Shown: positions 37,188 through 47,400 of the stretch, one piece after another
How positions within the stretch are numbered: position 1 is the first letter of the stretch
Layout of the letters: each line of letters opens with the position of its first letter
NCBI RefSeq assembly: GCF_001651855.1
Contig: NZ_LNQC01000050.1
Coordinates: 23,203 to 87,202, forward strand
Reading direction: 5' to 3'
Origin: Sinorhizobium americanum
GTDB lineage: Bacteria > Pseudomonadota > Alphaproteobacteria > Rhizobiales > Rhizobiaceae
DNA: 64,000 bases
Made by a program: the position numbers and the translations under genes
The notes under the pieces: model-generated
What the model saw: only the letters and a program-made list of their open reading frames with translations
Databases searched by the model: none
Told to the model about the DNA's origin: nothing

Positions 37188-38195
37188 ATGCACCTCATGC
37201 TCAGCCGCCGCCGCTTCTTGGCAAACGCCACATCGGTGGTCGTCGCTGGCCGGGTCGGCGCAGCGGAATCATTCGCCGCTGAAGCGCCATTGGAAACCAG
37301 CACTATCCGCCTGGCAAAGATCGGGGGCATCTGCATCGCCCCCCAGTACATCGCCGAGGAGTTGCTGCGCCTGGAGGGGTTCACAGGCGTCCGCTATGTG
37401 ATGGCGGAAGCAGGCTACGGCCAGGCCGAGAAGATCGCGCGCGGCGATGTGGATTTCAGTTTGAACTTCGCTGCACCACTTGCCCTTGCGATCGATGCGG
37501 GTGACCCGATCACTGTTCTGGCCGGCGTGCACCCCGGCTGCTTCGAACTGTTCGGAAACGAAAGCATTCGCGGCATCACGGATCTGAAGGGCAAAACTGT
37601 GGGCGTACAAGGCCTGGGTTCAACGCCGCATGTGTTCGTGACCAGCATGGCTGCCTATGTTGGACTTGACCCACAAAAGGATATCCGCTGGGTCACCAAT
37701 CCATCGGTCCGGCCCATGGAGCTTTTCGTCAAAGGGAAAGTCGACGCGTTCCTCGGTTTTCCACCCGAACCCCAGGAACTGCGCGCCCGCAACATTGGCC
37801 ACGTGGTCGTAAACAGTGCCATCGATCGTCCCTGGTCGCAGTACTTCTGCTGCATGCTGGCCGGCAATGCGGATTTCGTTCGGAACAACCCTGTAGCCAC
37901 CAAGCGCGTGTTGCGCGCCATTCTCAGGGCGGCAGACCTATGCGTTGCCGAGCCGCAGCGCGTCGCGCGGCAGATCGTCGATGGCGGGTTCACAGCTAAC
38001 TACGATTATGCCCTGCAGACGATGAGCGAGGTGCCTTACGGCAAATGGCGCGAATACGATCCCGAGGACACGATTCGGTTTTACGCCCTGCGGCTGCATG
38101 AGTCGGGCATGATCAAGTCGAGCCCGCAAGAAATCATCGCCGACGGTACCGATTGGCGCTTCCTCAACGAGGTGAAACGCGAGCTGAAGACGTAA
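37188..38195 (+). CDS. NMT1/NrtA-like periplasmic binding protein, paralogue 2
   Basis: A 335-aa protein. AAGGAGAG at 37175-37182 selects the ATG at 37188 over the in-frame ATG at 37161. SRRRFLANATSVVVAGRVGA is a twin-arginine-type leader. The fold and motifs follow paralogue 1 closely: KIGGICIAPQYIAEELLRLE, LNFAAPLALAIDAGDPITVL, VHPGCFELFG, GFPPEPQELRARNIGHVVVN, DRPWSQYFCCMLAGN, IIADGTDWRFLNEVKRELK. The same five cysteines are kept. It is the first gene of an operon followed by a third paralogue, a SCO protein, a histidine kinase, a receiver and a receiver-cyclase. A ligand-presenting role for the kinase is inferred. Confidence 0.85.
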   Translation: MHLMLSRRRFLANATSVVVAGRVGAAESFAAEAPLETSTIRLAKIGGICIAPQYIAEELLRLEGFTGVRYVMAEAGYGQAEKIARGDVDFSLNFAAPLALAIDAGDPITVLAGVHPGCFELFGNESIRGITDLKGKTVGVQGLGSTPHVFVTSMAAYVGLDPQKDIRWVTNPSVRPMELFVKGKVDAFLGFPPEPQELRARNIGHVVVNSAIDRPWSQYFCCMLAGNADFVRNNPVATKRVLRAILRAADLCVAEPQRVARQIVDGGFTANYDYALQTMSEVPYGKWREYDPEDTIRFYALRLHESGMIKSSPQEIIADGTDWRFLNEVKRELKT

Positions 38196-38239
38196 GCGGG
38201 TGGCCGGCACGCTCTTTCGAAGGGGAAGGAGGGGTCCCA

Positions 38240-39256
38240 ATGCAGATCATCCAGAACCGCCGCTCTTTCTTGACCAGCGCAGCGGCAGCTGGCGTCTTTG
38301 GCTTTCTCGGCACCACGGAACAGGCCTTGGCCGAGCCGGGGCCGGAGACAACTTCTGTTCGCTTGCCGCGGTGGATCGGTGGCGCCTACTGCTGGGCGGG
38401 CTTGTACCTCGCAGGAGAGCTGCTGCGCGCCGAGGGCTTCACCGATGTGCGATACGTGCAAGGCGACCCCAAGGTCGATCAGTCGGTGTGGATTGCCCAC
38501 GGCGAAACGGATTTCAGTGTGAACTACGCGCCTGTTCATGTCTCGTCGATCGAGGCCGGCATACCGATCAAGGTGCTTGGCGGTCTGCATTCCGGATGCC
38601 TCGAACTGATCGCCAACGACAGCGTCGACAGCATCAAGGATCTGCGAGGCAAACGGGTGGGCGTGTTTGACCTCGACTCGGCGGGGTATGTGTTCGTCGC
38701 TCTGATGGCCGGCTATGTCGGACTCGATCCGGTCAACGATATCGATTGGATCATCGTGCCGAACGATGAGACGATGGCGAACAGCTTCGTCGAAGGAAAA
38801 TTCGACGCATTCCTCGGCCAGCCACCCGTTGTGCAAGTGCTGCGCCCCAAGAAAATCGGCCATACGATCCTCAACTCGACCATTGACCCACCGTGGTCGC
38901 AGCATTTCTGCTGCATGATTTCCGTCACCGAGGATTATGTGAACAGATACCCGGTAGCGACCAAGCGTGTCCTACGGGCAATCTTCAAATCAGCCGACCT
39001 TTGTGCTTCGGATCCTGCATTGGTTGCACGGCAGTTGGTCGACCGAGGTTTCGTCCCCAGCTACGAAATCGCGCTGCAGACTCTGAACGACATCCGCTAC
39101 GATAGATGGCACGACTATGACGCTGAAGCCTCTCTGCGCTTCTACGCGCTGCGCATGCAGGAGACGGGGATGATCAGGTCGAGTCCCAAAGAAATCATCG
39201 CCAACGGTACGGATTGGCGCTTCGTCAACGAACTAAGGCGTGAGTTAAAGACATGA
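38240..39256 (+). CDS. NMT1/NrtA-like periplasmic binding protein, paralogue 3
   Basis: A 338-aa protein from the ATG at 38240 after AAGGAGGGG. NRRSFLTSAAAAGVFGFLGT is a Tat-like leader. It is more divergent than the other two (WIGGAYCWAGLYLAGELLRA, LHSGCLELIA, GQPPVVQVLRPKKIGHTILN, PPWSQHFCCMISVTEDY) but retains the five cysteine positions and the end IIANGTDWRFVNELRRELKT. The binding-pocket changes (FELFG to LELIA, FPPEPQE to QPPVVQV) suggest a different ligand or partner. Its stop overlaps the SCO gene start (ATGA at 39253-39256), so the genes are co-translated. Confidence 0.84.
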   Translation: MQIIQNRRSFLTSAAAAGVFGFLGTTEQALAEPGPETTSVRLPRWIGGAYCWAGLYLAGELLRAEGFTDVRYVQGDPKVDQSVWIAHGETDFSVNYAPVHVSSIEAGIPIKVLGGLHSGCLELIANDSVDSIKDLRGKRVGVFDLDSAGYVFVALMAGYVGLDPVNDIDWIIVPNDETMANSFVEGKFDAFLGQPPVVQVLRPKKIGHTILNSTIDPPWSQHFCCMISVTEDYVNRYPVATKRVLRAIFKSADLCASDPALVARQLVDRGFVPSYEIALQTLNDIRYDRWHDYDAEASLRFYALRMQETGMIRSSPKEIIANGTDWRFVNELRRELKT

Positions 39257-39837
39257 GGAGGTGGCCGGCACTGGTTTTGCTGTTGGTGCTGCTAGCTGGG
39301 CCCGCGCAGGCGCATGATGCATCGCAAGACCAGCGCTTGCCGACTATTGGAGCGGCGCCAGACTTTACCCTGACGTCGCAGGACGGTGTACCTGTGTCAC
39401 TTCGCGATCTTCGCGGCAAAGTAGTCGCCGTAGCGTTCATTTTTGCATCCTGTACCGACATCTGCCCGATGCTGACCGACAACATGGCGCGTGTGAAGGA
39501 CGCGCTGGGCCCTGTGTTCGGGCCGCAGATCAGCTTCGTTTCGATCACCGTCGATCCGGAGCGAGATACGCCCGACGTGCTGAAGCAATACGCGCGGAAT
39601 TTCGCCGCCGATGTCAAGGGGTGGTTGTTTCTTACCGGCGATCCGGCAGTCGTCCACGAGGTCGGACGGAGGTACGGCGTCATCTCGAAGAAGACAGCGA
39701 AAGGCGACGTCGACCACATTCTGCTGACGTCGCTCGTGGACCGCAATGGCAGCCTGCGCGTGCAGTATGTCGGCGCTGGCTTCGATCTGGAGGAGTTCCG
39801 GAGTGATCTTCTCAGACTCGTGGATGAACCCCGGTAA
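39253..39837 (+). CDS. SCO1/SenC-family protein
   Basis: A 194-aa protein. Residues 1-20 form a signal peptide or membrane anchor (RRWPALVLLLVLLAGPAQAH). The thioredoxin-like domain has GAAPDFTLTSQDGVPVSLRD, the metal/thiol site CTDIC in FIFASCTDICPMLTDNMARV (CxxxC), SITVDPERDTPDVLKQYA, and the third ligand histidine in DVDHILLTSLVD. All three SCO copper ligands are therefore present. SCO proteins deliver or sense copper, or act as thiol reductases, classically for cytochrome oxidase. No oxidase genes are here. Placement between binding proteins and a sensor kinase suggests a role in metal or thiol sensing. It overlaps the kinase gene. Confidence 0.88.
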   Translation: MRRWPALVLLLVLLAGPAQAHDASQDQRLPTIGAAPDFTLTSQDGVPVSLRDLRGKVVAVAFIFASCTDICPMLTDNMARVKDALGPVFGPQISFVSITVDPERDTPDVLKQYARNFAADVKGWLFLTGDPAVVHEVGRRYGVISKKTAKGDVDHILLTSLVDRNGSLRVQYVGAGFDLEEFRSDLLRLVDEPR

Positions 39838-42436
39838 TGTTGCGACCCGGCTGATTGGTTGGGTTGCGCGTCTGCCGGTGCGCGTTCAGACCAAGCTGTT
39901 GATCGCGTTCCTGTCGATTGTCGCAATGCTGATCGTGCTTGGGGCGGTCGGGTTGCAGGTGTTGAGCGGGATCAACGATCAGACAACCGAACTGATCAAG
40001 CTGCAGCGCAGGATCGCAGCCTATCGCCAGGTCCAGCACGACACGACCAACCAGCTCTACGGCATCTCGACGGCACTTTTGCTGCAGGATGAGAGGATGC
40101 TGGATGCGGCGCTACGCCAACTCAACCAGTTCGGTTACGATCTCGACCGCATGGAGTTCGTCGCCATAAGCGAGGTGGAAGTGCTCGGTCAGGTGCGGCT
40201 CGAGTATGATCGGTTTGCGGCCGGCGTGACGCGCGTCGCGGAATTCATCCGCGCCGGTCAGACAGAGGAAGCACGCAACGTTCAACTCAATGAGATCATG
40301 CCGTCGGCCGACCGGCTCGAACGGCTGACAAATCAGCTGGTCAACATGGCAGAAGCCGACATGGTGACGGCAATCGAGGTGACGGAGGGAGCCTACGATA
40401 CCTCGCGACTGGTCGTAGTGTCCTTTGCTGTGGGTAGCATTCTGCTAGCACTGGGTCTCGGCTACGGCATCTCCTGGTCGCTGGTCGACCCCGTCAAGAA
40501 GATCGAGTTGCGTCTGCGTCAGATAGCTGCCGGCGACTTTGCCCAACAGGTTGCGGTTGGCAACCGGGACGAGCTTGGAGCGCTTGCCGACAATGTCAAC
40601 CAGACCTCAGCGCAACTCGGACGGCTGTATCGGGAAATCGAGACCCGCAACCGGGAGCTGACCGAAACACTTGAGCAGCAGATGGCGACGAGCGCGATCC
40701 TGCGCACGATCGCCGCTTCCCCCACCGACATTCGACCCGTCCTGAATGCCGTTGCCGAGAGCGCGGCAAAGCTCTGCGACGCTTACGACGCGGCCATACT
40801 CCTGCAAGACGGTGAGTCGCTGACAATCAGAGCGCATCACGGCCCGATCCCGATTGATTTCGTGAAATGGCCGATCAGCCGTGACTGGGTTGCCGGTCGC
40901 GCCTTTGTAGACCGGAAGTCCGTGCATGTAAGCGATCTCAGCGCCGCAGGCGACGATTTCCCCGCGGGCCGGCAAATGGCCATGCGGCTTGGCCATCGGA
41001 CGACCCTTGCTGCCCCGCTCCTGCGGGAAGACGAAGCCATCGGAAGTCTGATAATCCGGCGAGTCGAGATTCGGCCATTCGACCGCAAGCAAATTGAACT
41101 GCTCACCACCTTCGCTGACCAGGCGGTGATCGCGATCGAGAATGTGCGTCTGTTCCAAGAGGTCCAGGCCCGGACCGCCGAACTCGCGCGCTCCGTTGCC
41201 GAATTGGAGGCACTCGGGGAGGTGAGTAAGGCGGTCAATTCGACGCTTGATCTCGACACCGTGCTGCAGACGATCGTGGCAAAGGCCGTGCAACTGTCGG
41301 ACACGGATGCGGGTACCATCTATGTGTTCAGCAGCACGACGCAGCAATTCCGCCCGCGTGCAACCTGTGGGATGAGCGACGAGCTCGTTGCCGCCATTTT
41401 TGGGCAGCGCATCGGCCTGAATGATCCAGGCATCGGTGACGCCGCACGGCGGCGCGCACCTGTGCAGGTGCCCGAACTCGGTGAAGGAACGCCGACTCCC
41501 GTTCAAAGAATTATCCGCGACGCGGGATATCGCGGCGTGTTGATTGTTCCATTGCTCAGGCCGAACAAAATTGTCGGCGCACTCGTCGTCAGGAGCCGCA
41601 ATCCCGGCGAATTCGACGAGCGGGTCGTCCACCTTATGGAAACCTTTGCCGCACAGTCGGTGCTGGCCATTCAAAACGCCAAGCTGTTCCGCGAAATAGA
41701 GGAAAAAGGCCGGGAGCTGGAGGCCGCTAGCCGCCACAAGTCTCAGTTCCTCGCGAATATGAGCCACGAGCTGAGGACTCCGCTTAATTCGGTTCTGGGC
41801 TTCGCCGAACTGCTGGTCGACGGCATTTACGGTGAGCTTCCGGACAGGGCAAAAGCGACGGTGGCGCGGGTGCAGGCCAACGGTCGTCACCTCCTGGGGC
41901 TCATCAACGACGTGCTCGATCTTTCAAAGATCGAAGCCGGCCAGCTCACACTGACGTTTGACGATTATTCCCTTGGGCAGATTGTTCGAACTACCGCCGC
42001 CGCGGTCGAGCCGCTGGCGCGGGAAAAGGGCCTGGCGTTCACTACGACAGTTGCCAACGACCTTCCGACCGGCCGCGGCGACGAGCGCCGCCTGACCCAG
42101 GTCCTGCTCAATATTGCCGGTAACGCTGTCAAGTTCACCGAGGCGGGTTCCGTCGACATTCTGGCCAGCGCAGACGATGGCCACTTCGAGATCGCCGTGC
42201 GGGACACCGGTCCGGGCATCGCGCCTAAAGACCAGGGGCTCATCTTCGAGGAATTCCAGCAGGTCGACAACAGCAGCACCAAGCAGAAAGGGGGCACGGG
42301 TCTCGGTCTGGCAATCTCGAGACGCTTTGTCGAAATGCACGGCGGAACGATAACCGTGGAGTCGGTGCCCGGTTCCGGGGCGACGTTCCGCGTGACGATA
42401 CCAATCAATGCAGAGGAGAACTTTGAAGCGCCATGA
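39803..42436 (+). CDS. Membrane sensor histidine kinase (HAMP, two GAF)
   Basis: An 877-aa protein if the GTG at 39803 is used (AGGAG at 39791-39795). The ATG at 39824 is an alternative without a good site. Layout: membrane helix ~30-52 (LLIAFLSIVAMLIVLGAVGL), a periplasmic helical domain of ~150 residues, membrane helix ~203-225 (VVVSFAVGSILLALGLGYGI), HAMP, then GAF1 (~300-450) and GAF2 (~470-630). HisKA has the phospho-acceptor His near 655 in ANMSHELRTPLNS, and HATPase has NAVKF, DTGPGI and KGGTGLGLAISRRF. There is no receiver domain of its own. The receiver at 42433 overlaps its stop and is the obvious partner. The periplasmic domain could contact the co-encoded binding proteins. Confidence 0.88.
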   Translation: MIFSDSWMNPGNVATRLIGWVARLPVRVQTKLLIAFLSIVAMLIVLGAVGLQVLSGINDQTTELIKLQRRIAAYRQVQHDTTNQLYGISTALLLQDERMLDAALRQLNQFGYDLDRMEFVAISEVEVLGQVRLEYDRFAAGVTRVAEFIRAGQTEEARNVQLNEIMPSADRLERLTNQLVNMAEADMVTAIEVTEGAYDTSRLVVVSFAVGSILLALGLGYGISWSLVDPVKKIELRLRQIAAGDFAQQVAVGNRDELGALADNVNQTSAQLGRLYREIETRNRELTETLEQQMATSAILRTIAASPTDIRPVLNAVAESAAKLCDAYDAAILLQDGESLTIRAHHGPIPIDFVKWPISRDWVAGRAFVDRKSVHVSDLSAAGDDFPAGRQMAMRLGHRTTLAAPLLREDEAIGSLIIRRVEIRPFDRKQIELLTTFADQAVIAIENVRLFQEVQARTAELARSVAELEALGEVSKAVNSTLDLDTVLQTIVAKAVQLSDTDAGTIYVFSSTTQQFRPRATCGMSDELVAAIFGQRIGLNDPGIGDAARRRAPVQVPELGEGTPTPVQRIIRDAGYRGVLIVPLLRPNKIVGALVVRSRNPGEFDERVVHLMETFAAQSVLAIQNAKLFREIEEKGRELEAASRHKSQFLANMSHELRTPLNSVLGFAELLVDGIYGELPDRAKATVARVQANGRHLLGLINDVLDLSKIEAGQLTLTFDDYSLGQIVRTTAAAVEPLAREKGLAFTTTVANDLPTGRGDERRLTQVLLNIAGNAVKFTEAGSVDILASADDGHFEIAVRDTGPGIAPKDQGLIFEEFQQVDNSSTKQKGGTGLGLAISRRFVEMHGGTITVESVPGSGATFRVTIPINAEENFEAP

Positions 42437-42798
42437 GCAAAAGAATCCTGTTGGTGGAAGACACTGAAGACAACCGCCAGATCGTACGCGACCTCATCGC
42501 TACCACCGAATACGAGCTGATAGAGGCTGCGGATGGGGCCGCCGGCGTGACCGCTGCGGCGGCGCAGAAGCCGGACTTGATTCTAATGGACATCCAGCTG
42601 CCCGTGATGGACGGGTATGAAGCGACGCGTCAGATCAAGTCCGACGCGGCGCTCCGGCACATTCCGATCATCGCCGTCACCTCCTATGCGTTGTCGGGGG
42701 ACGAGGCGAAGGCCCTTGCTGCAGGATGCGACGGCTATGTCGCCAAGCCGTTCAGTCCGCGCCAACTGCTGGCGAAAATCCAGGAATTTCTGTCTTGA
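42433..42798 (+). CDS. Single-domain response regulator (CheY-like)
   Basis: A 121-aa stand-alone receiver. The acidic pair is in LLVEDTEDN, the phospho-acceptor Asp is at residue 53 (LILMDIQLPVMDGYEAT), threonine in IIAVTSYALSG and the lysine in YVAKPFSPRQL. The start ATG overlaps the kinase stop (ATGA). There is no output domain, so it should pass phosphate on or act by binding, like DivK/CheY-type receivers. The next gene has a receiver joined to a cyclase, so a small relay is possible. Confidence 0.9.
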   Translation: MSKRILLVEDTEDNRQIVRDLIATTEYELIEAADGAAGVTAAAAQKPDLILMDIQLPVMDGYEATRQIKSDAALRHIPIIAVTSYALSGDEAKALAAGCDGYVAKPFSPRQLLAKIQEFLS

Positions 42799-42811
42799 GG
42801 GAGGCCGCACC

Positions 42812-43951
42812 ATGCATGATCCGGCCCGCATTCTCGCCGTCGATGACACGCCGGAAAATCTCGAAATCCTGCGGATGCGACTCGAGGCGAATGGCTACGA
42901 AGTGGTGACCGCCGCGGACGGCGAAGAGGGTCTTGCAAAAGCACGCGACCTCAAGCCTGATCTCATCCTTCTCGACATCATGATGCCGAAGTTGGACGGC
43001 ATCAGCGCCGTGCGCCTGCTCAAGCAGGACATTTCGCTACGATCGATCCCGGTCATTCTCGTGACTGCGAAAGCCGACACGCGAGATGTCGTCGAGGGGT
43101 TGGACGCTGGCGGCGACGACTATCTGACCAAGCCGTTCGAGCATAAGGCGCTGCTGGCGCGTGTCCGGTCGATGCTGCGGCAGAAGGCGCTCCACGATAT
43201 GGTTGAAGCCCAGGCCCGGCGCCTTCAGGAACAGGCCGATCAATTGGCGGCATGGAACCAATCCCTCGAACAGAAAGTGGCGGAGCAGGTCACGGAGATC
43301 GAGCGATGGGCTCGGCTCCGACGGTTTCTGCCCGCTCAGGTTGTCGATCTCATTGTTGCGGCCGGCAATGGCGACGCGCTTCTCCAAAGCCATCGCCGCG
43401 AGGTGACGGTCGTTTTCTGCGATCTGCGCGGCTTCACAGCATTTGCCGAGACTGCCGAGCCTGAAGAGGTGATGACAGTTCTTGGGGAGTACCATTCCTG
43501 TCTCGGTGAACAAATCACTCGCCACGGAGGGACGTTGGAACGGTTCGTGGGCGACGGCATTCTTGTGGTTTTCAACGACCCACTGCCCTGCGCCGACCAC
43601 ACCGAGAGCGCTGTTTCAATGGCCGTGGCGATGCGTGACGCAATCGACGAGCATTCAGAGCGATGGCGCAAGCGGGGCTATTTGCTCGGTTTCGGAATCG
43701 GCATCGCCCGGGGCCACGCAACCATCGGACAGATTGGCTTCAACCAGCGCTCGGATTATGCGGTCATCGGTACGGTCCCGAACCATGCGGCCCGATTGTG
43801 CGAGGAGGCCAAATCTCGTCAGATTCTCGTCAGCCAACGGGTCTTCGGCGCCGTCGAGCCATTAGTCGAATCCATTCCTGTTGGCGAATTGACTCTGAAA
43901 GGTTTCCACCGCCCGATGCCGGCCTACGAAATTGTTCGGTGGCTTGACTGA
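42812..43951 (+). CDS. Response regulator with class III adenylate/guanylate cyclase output
   Basis: A 379-aa protein. GAGGGAGG precedes the ATG at 42812. Receiver at residues 5-120: ILAVDDTPEN, phospho-acceptor Asp 55 in LILLDIMMPKLDG, VILVTAKAD, LTKPFEHKAL. A coiled coil follows (QARRLQEQADQLAAWNQSLE). The class III cyclase domain spans ~195-370, with metal aspartates in VVFCDLRGFTAF and VGDGILVVFND and the transition-state Asn/Arg in VPNHAARLCEEA, so catalysis looks possible. Fusions like this turn a phosphorylation signal into cyclic nucleotide. It ends the operon begun at 37188 and would be the output of the co-encoded kinase. Confidence 0.9.
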   Translation: MHDPARILAVDDTPENLEILRMRLEANGYEVVTAADGEEGLAKARDLKPDLILLDIMMPKLDGISAVRLLKQDISLRSIPVILVTAKADTRDVVEGLDAGGDDYLTKPFEHKALLARVRSMLRQKALHDMVEAQARRLQEQADQLAAWNQSLEQKVAEQVTEIERWARLRRFLPAQVVDLIVAAGNGDALLQSHRREVTVVFCDLRGFTAFAETAEPEEVMTVLGEYHSCLGEQITRHGGTLERFVGDGILVVFNDPLPCADHTESAVSMAVAMRDAIDEHSERWRKRGYLLGFGIGIARGHATIGQIGFNQRSDYAVIGTVPNHAARLCEEAKSRQILVSQRVFGAVEPLVESIPVGELTLKGFHRPMPAYEIVRWLD

Positions 43952-44408
43952 CAAAGTTAGCAGCCGATCGTATCCAGACGACTTACAACGCGCGCAATCC
44001 ACCCACCCGCCAGAACTGGACACTTCTAAATGACCGCAGCGGGTGGGGAACGGTCGTCCCGCCGACAACAAGCAAATGGCAACAATTGGCGCACAGGCGC
44101 CCTTCGGAGCGTGGGCGTCAACCTGTTCAAACCACGCGTCGTTGTTGCCGCCAGCTCAGAATTTCACAGATGGCCAAAGCAACGCCTTTTCCACGGCCGC
44201 AACCGCATGCAGCTTGGTAGTATCGAAGATCGGTACTGGGCTGTCATCCGAAGCAACAAGCAGCAGATTTCCGTGCAGCCCAGCACCACCAGCGGTGAGT
44301 TTCGCCGTGTTCCACCGGCAATTGCTCCGGCCCGCGACAAAGCCGCTCCGGTACCCGCACGAACGGCGGCATGCCGACCTTCAGCGTCACATCTTTCAAA
44401 CAGCATTG
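43952..44408. other. Intergenic region between two cyclase transcription units
   Basis: About 460 bases lying between convergent ends (signalling operon and the minus-strand cyclase gene). No gene and no clear terminator were found. The short stretch ACTGGACACTTCTAAATGAC, followed by CGCAGCGGGTGGGGAACGGT (44010-44051), looks like a repeat-type spacer sequence, but I cannot classify it. Confidence 0.45.
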
Positions 44409-47400
44409 CTAACGCAAGGGGTCGAGAAGTGCCTTGGCCTCGACAAGATCGCCAGTATCGAAGCCCTCGGTGAACCAGTCGTAAATTGGGACAAGCAGGA
44501 TTCGTGCCGCATCGTCGCGCCCCTCGTCGATGTAGAGCCGGGCAAGGCTCTCTGCAGCTCTTAGCTCGGACGATTTTGTACCTTCGATATGGGCCATCGC
44601 CAGTGCCTTTCTAAACCACCTCTCGGCAATCTCATCGTGCGGATTGAGACGCCACAGGAGTTCACCTTTGGTGCGCAGCAGTTCGGGCAGCTGGTATTTC
44701 GAGCGGGTTCTGGCGGTGATCTCGAAGGCCTTTTGCAGCAAAGCCAACCCCTGGTTACCCGCGCCGAACTCCCCGTAGGCTTGCGCCAGGACACAAAGAC
44801 AGAAGCTCATGCCCATGTCCGCACCGGTGGCCTCGAAGCCTTCGAGCGCCTTTCGCATTTCCCGGATCCCATCCTCCAGTTTCCCTTGCTGGGAGAGCGC
44901 CCAGCCGATGTTGAACAGGGCCGCGGCCGCCATGAGCCTCAGGTCGAATTTCGTAGCCACCTCGAGCTGCTCTTGCGCTGTCTCGCGGGCTGCCGCGGGC
45001 TCGCGGCGCATGAGCTGGATATTGGCCATGTTGTTCAGGGCGGTGGCCATGGTGACGGAATGGCCAACCCGCCTTGCCAGAGCCACCGCCTCCCGTATGC
45101 GCGCAAGAGCCTGGTCTGGATAGCCGCGAATCCAAAGCATCTGGGCCGAGAAATTCCTGCAACAGACGCCGGGGTCGTGGCCAGTGAAGATGTAGGTCAG
45201 GGGATGATCCCGATCGGGATCGTAGGTTGCCATTCCCCAGTCCGCATGCTTCTCGGCGGCCCGATAGTCCCCAAGGAAGAACCTCGTCGCCCACAGCTGA
45301 TGATGCGCTTCGAGGAGGAGGCTTCTGTCATTGGCGGAGCGAGCGATCCTCAGGCATTGGCAACCGAGGTCGTTCGCCTCGCGCAGGTGGCCCGATATCA
45401 ACTGGTATGAGGCTTCGCCCCGAACCGCCACGAACAGTTCGTTGCTATCGCCCAGCTCCTCGCAAAGCATCCGGGCCGACGAGAAGGCGCGCAGGACCTC
45501 CGGAGCCCCCCAGCCTCTCACCGCCATTGAGGCCACCCCCATGGCGTTCTGAAGATGAATCTCGCGCCTCAATCGGTCCTCGTTGCTGGGCAGCGATGCT
45601 ACCACCTGCAAGCCCTTGCGGAGGTGCGCCACGGCTTCGACATTCGCAGACCGCTTCAGCGCAAGCTGACCTGCCTTCAGCCAGTACTCTGCGGCCTGGT
45701 CGGGGAGCTGGGCGGATGTGTAGTGACGCGCGAGTGTCTCGGGTTCGGCCTCGGCGACTTCCGGGAACTCCGACTCAAGCGTCGAGGCGATGATCGCGTG
45801 GATATGATGCCGCCGGCTCTTGAGCAGGCTCTCATAGGCAGCGTCCTGCACCAGCGCGTGCTTGAAGGCGTAGGTCGCCTCCGGCGGGATGCCGTTGCGC
45901 AAGACAAGCCCCGATCGCTCGAGTTTCAGAAGATCGGCTGTCAGCCTCGCGTCCCCACATCCGGCGACCGCCGCCAGCAGCCGGTGATGGAAGACGCGGC
46001 CGATGCATGCGCCGGTTTGGGCAACGCTCTTGGCCGACGAAAGCCTGTCGAGGCGCGCCATCAGCGAATCCTGAAGGGTCGACGGGATCGCAAGCGACGT
46101 CGTCGGACCCTTGGATCGGTCGCGGTCGCCGACGGGCGTCACCCAATTGGTTTCGAGGACGGCCTTGGTAAACTCCTCGACGAACAGAGGCACGCCCTCC
46201 GTTCTGGCCAGGATTTCGCTCCTGATTTCCGAGGGCAGCGTCCTGCCTGCGGCCACCCCGTCGGCGACGGCGGCTCCCTCGTCGGGGGCGAGCGGGTCGA
46301 GCGTTATCACCGTCACGTTCGACGCCACCCACGCGGGGCGGAACTCCGGGCGGAAGGTGACGACCAGAAGCACGGGCAGGTCGTGCAGGCGCTCGATTAT
46401 CATGTCGAGCCAATCGCGCGTCGTGGGGTCGATCCAATGCGCATCCTCGACGACGAGGACTGTCGGCTGGCTTGCCGCCATCCCTTCGATCTGCTGCCTG
46501 AGTATGCCAAGGGTGCGGGCTTTCTGCGCCTGCGGCGTCAGCTGCGTCGGCGGGTATCGGCCAGTGGAGTCGATCGGCAGCAAAGCCGCCAATAGCGGGA
46601 CCGCCTCGGTCGTGTCGGAAGCCCACTGCAGCGTCAGCGCCTCGAGCTTGTCGAGCTTCGCGCTGTCGCTGTCGCCCCGCGTCAGTCCGGCGGCGCGTTC
46701 AAGCTGCCTGATTACGGGATAGAGTGCGCTGTTCACGTGGTAAGCCGAACAGAAATAGCGCAACCGTGGGTGCGGCTCCTTGTCCAGGCTCTCTTCGAGC
46801 GCGGCGATCAGCCGGGACTTGCCGATCCCCGCTTCGCCCGAGAGCATAACCGCCTGGCCTTTTCCCGCCCGAGCCTGGTGCCAGCACCGGACCAGAAGCT
46901 CGAGTTCCTCGGACCGCCCCACCAGCGGTGTCGCGATCCCATGCAGCGCATCGAAACGGCCCTCGGCATCCGCCTCGCCAACGACACGCCAGGCGGTGAC
47001 CGGAGCTGCGAAGCCCCGCAGCTGTTGCAAGCCGAGATCGATCGTCTCGAACAAGCCGGCAACCAGCCGATGCGTGCCGTCGGAGATCACGACGGTGTTT
47101 GGTTCTGCCAGGGCCTGCAGGCGTGCCGCGAGGTTCGGCGTTTCCCCGACGACTGCCGCTTCCTGGGCCGATCCTTCGCCGATCAGGTCGCCCACCACGA
47201 CTACCCCGGTAGCAATTCCGACACGGCCTGCAAGGGCGTCTCCGGCGGGTATCGCAAGCCTTGCGGTCGCGGTCGCGGCGGCCAGACCCGCGCGCACCGC
47301 CCGTTCGGCGTCGTCCTCGTGCGCCATCGGCCAGCCGAAATAGGCGAGCACGCCATCGCCCATGAGCTTGGCGACGCGGCCCTCGTACCGTCCGATTTCG

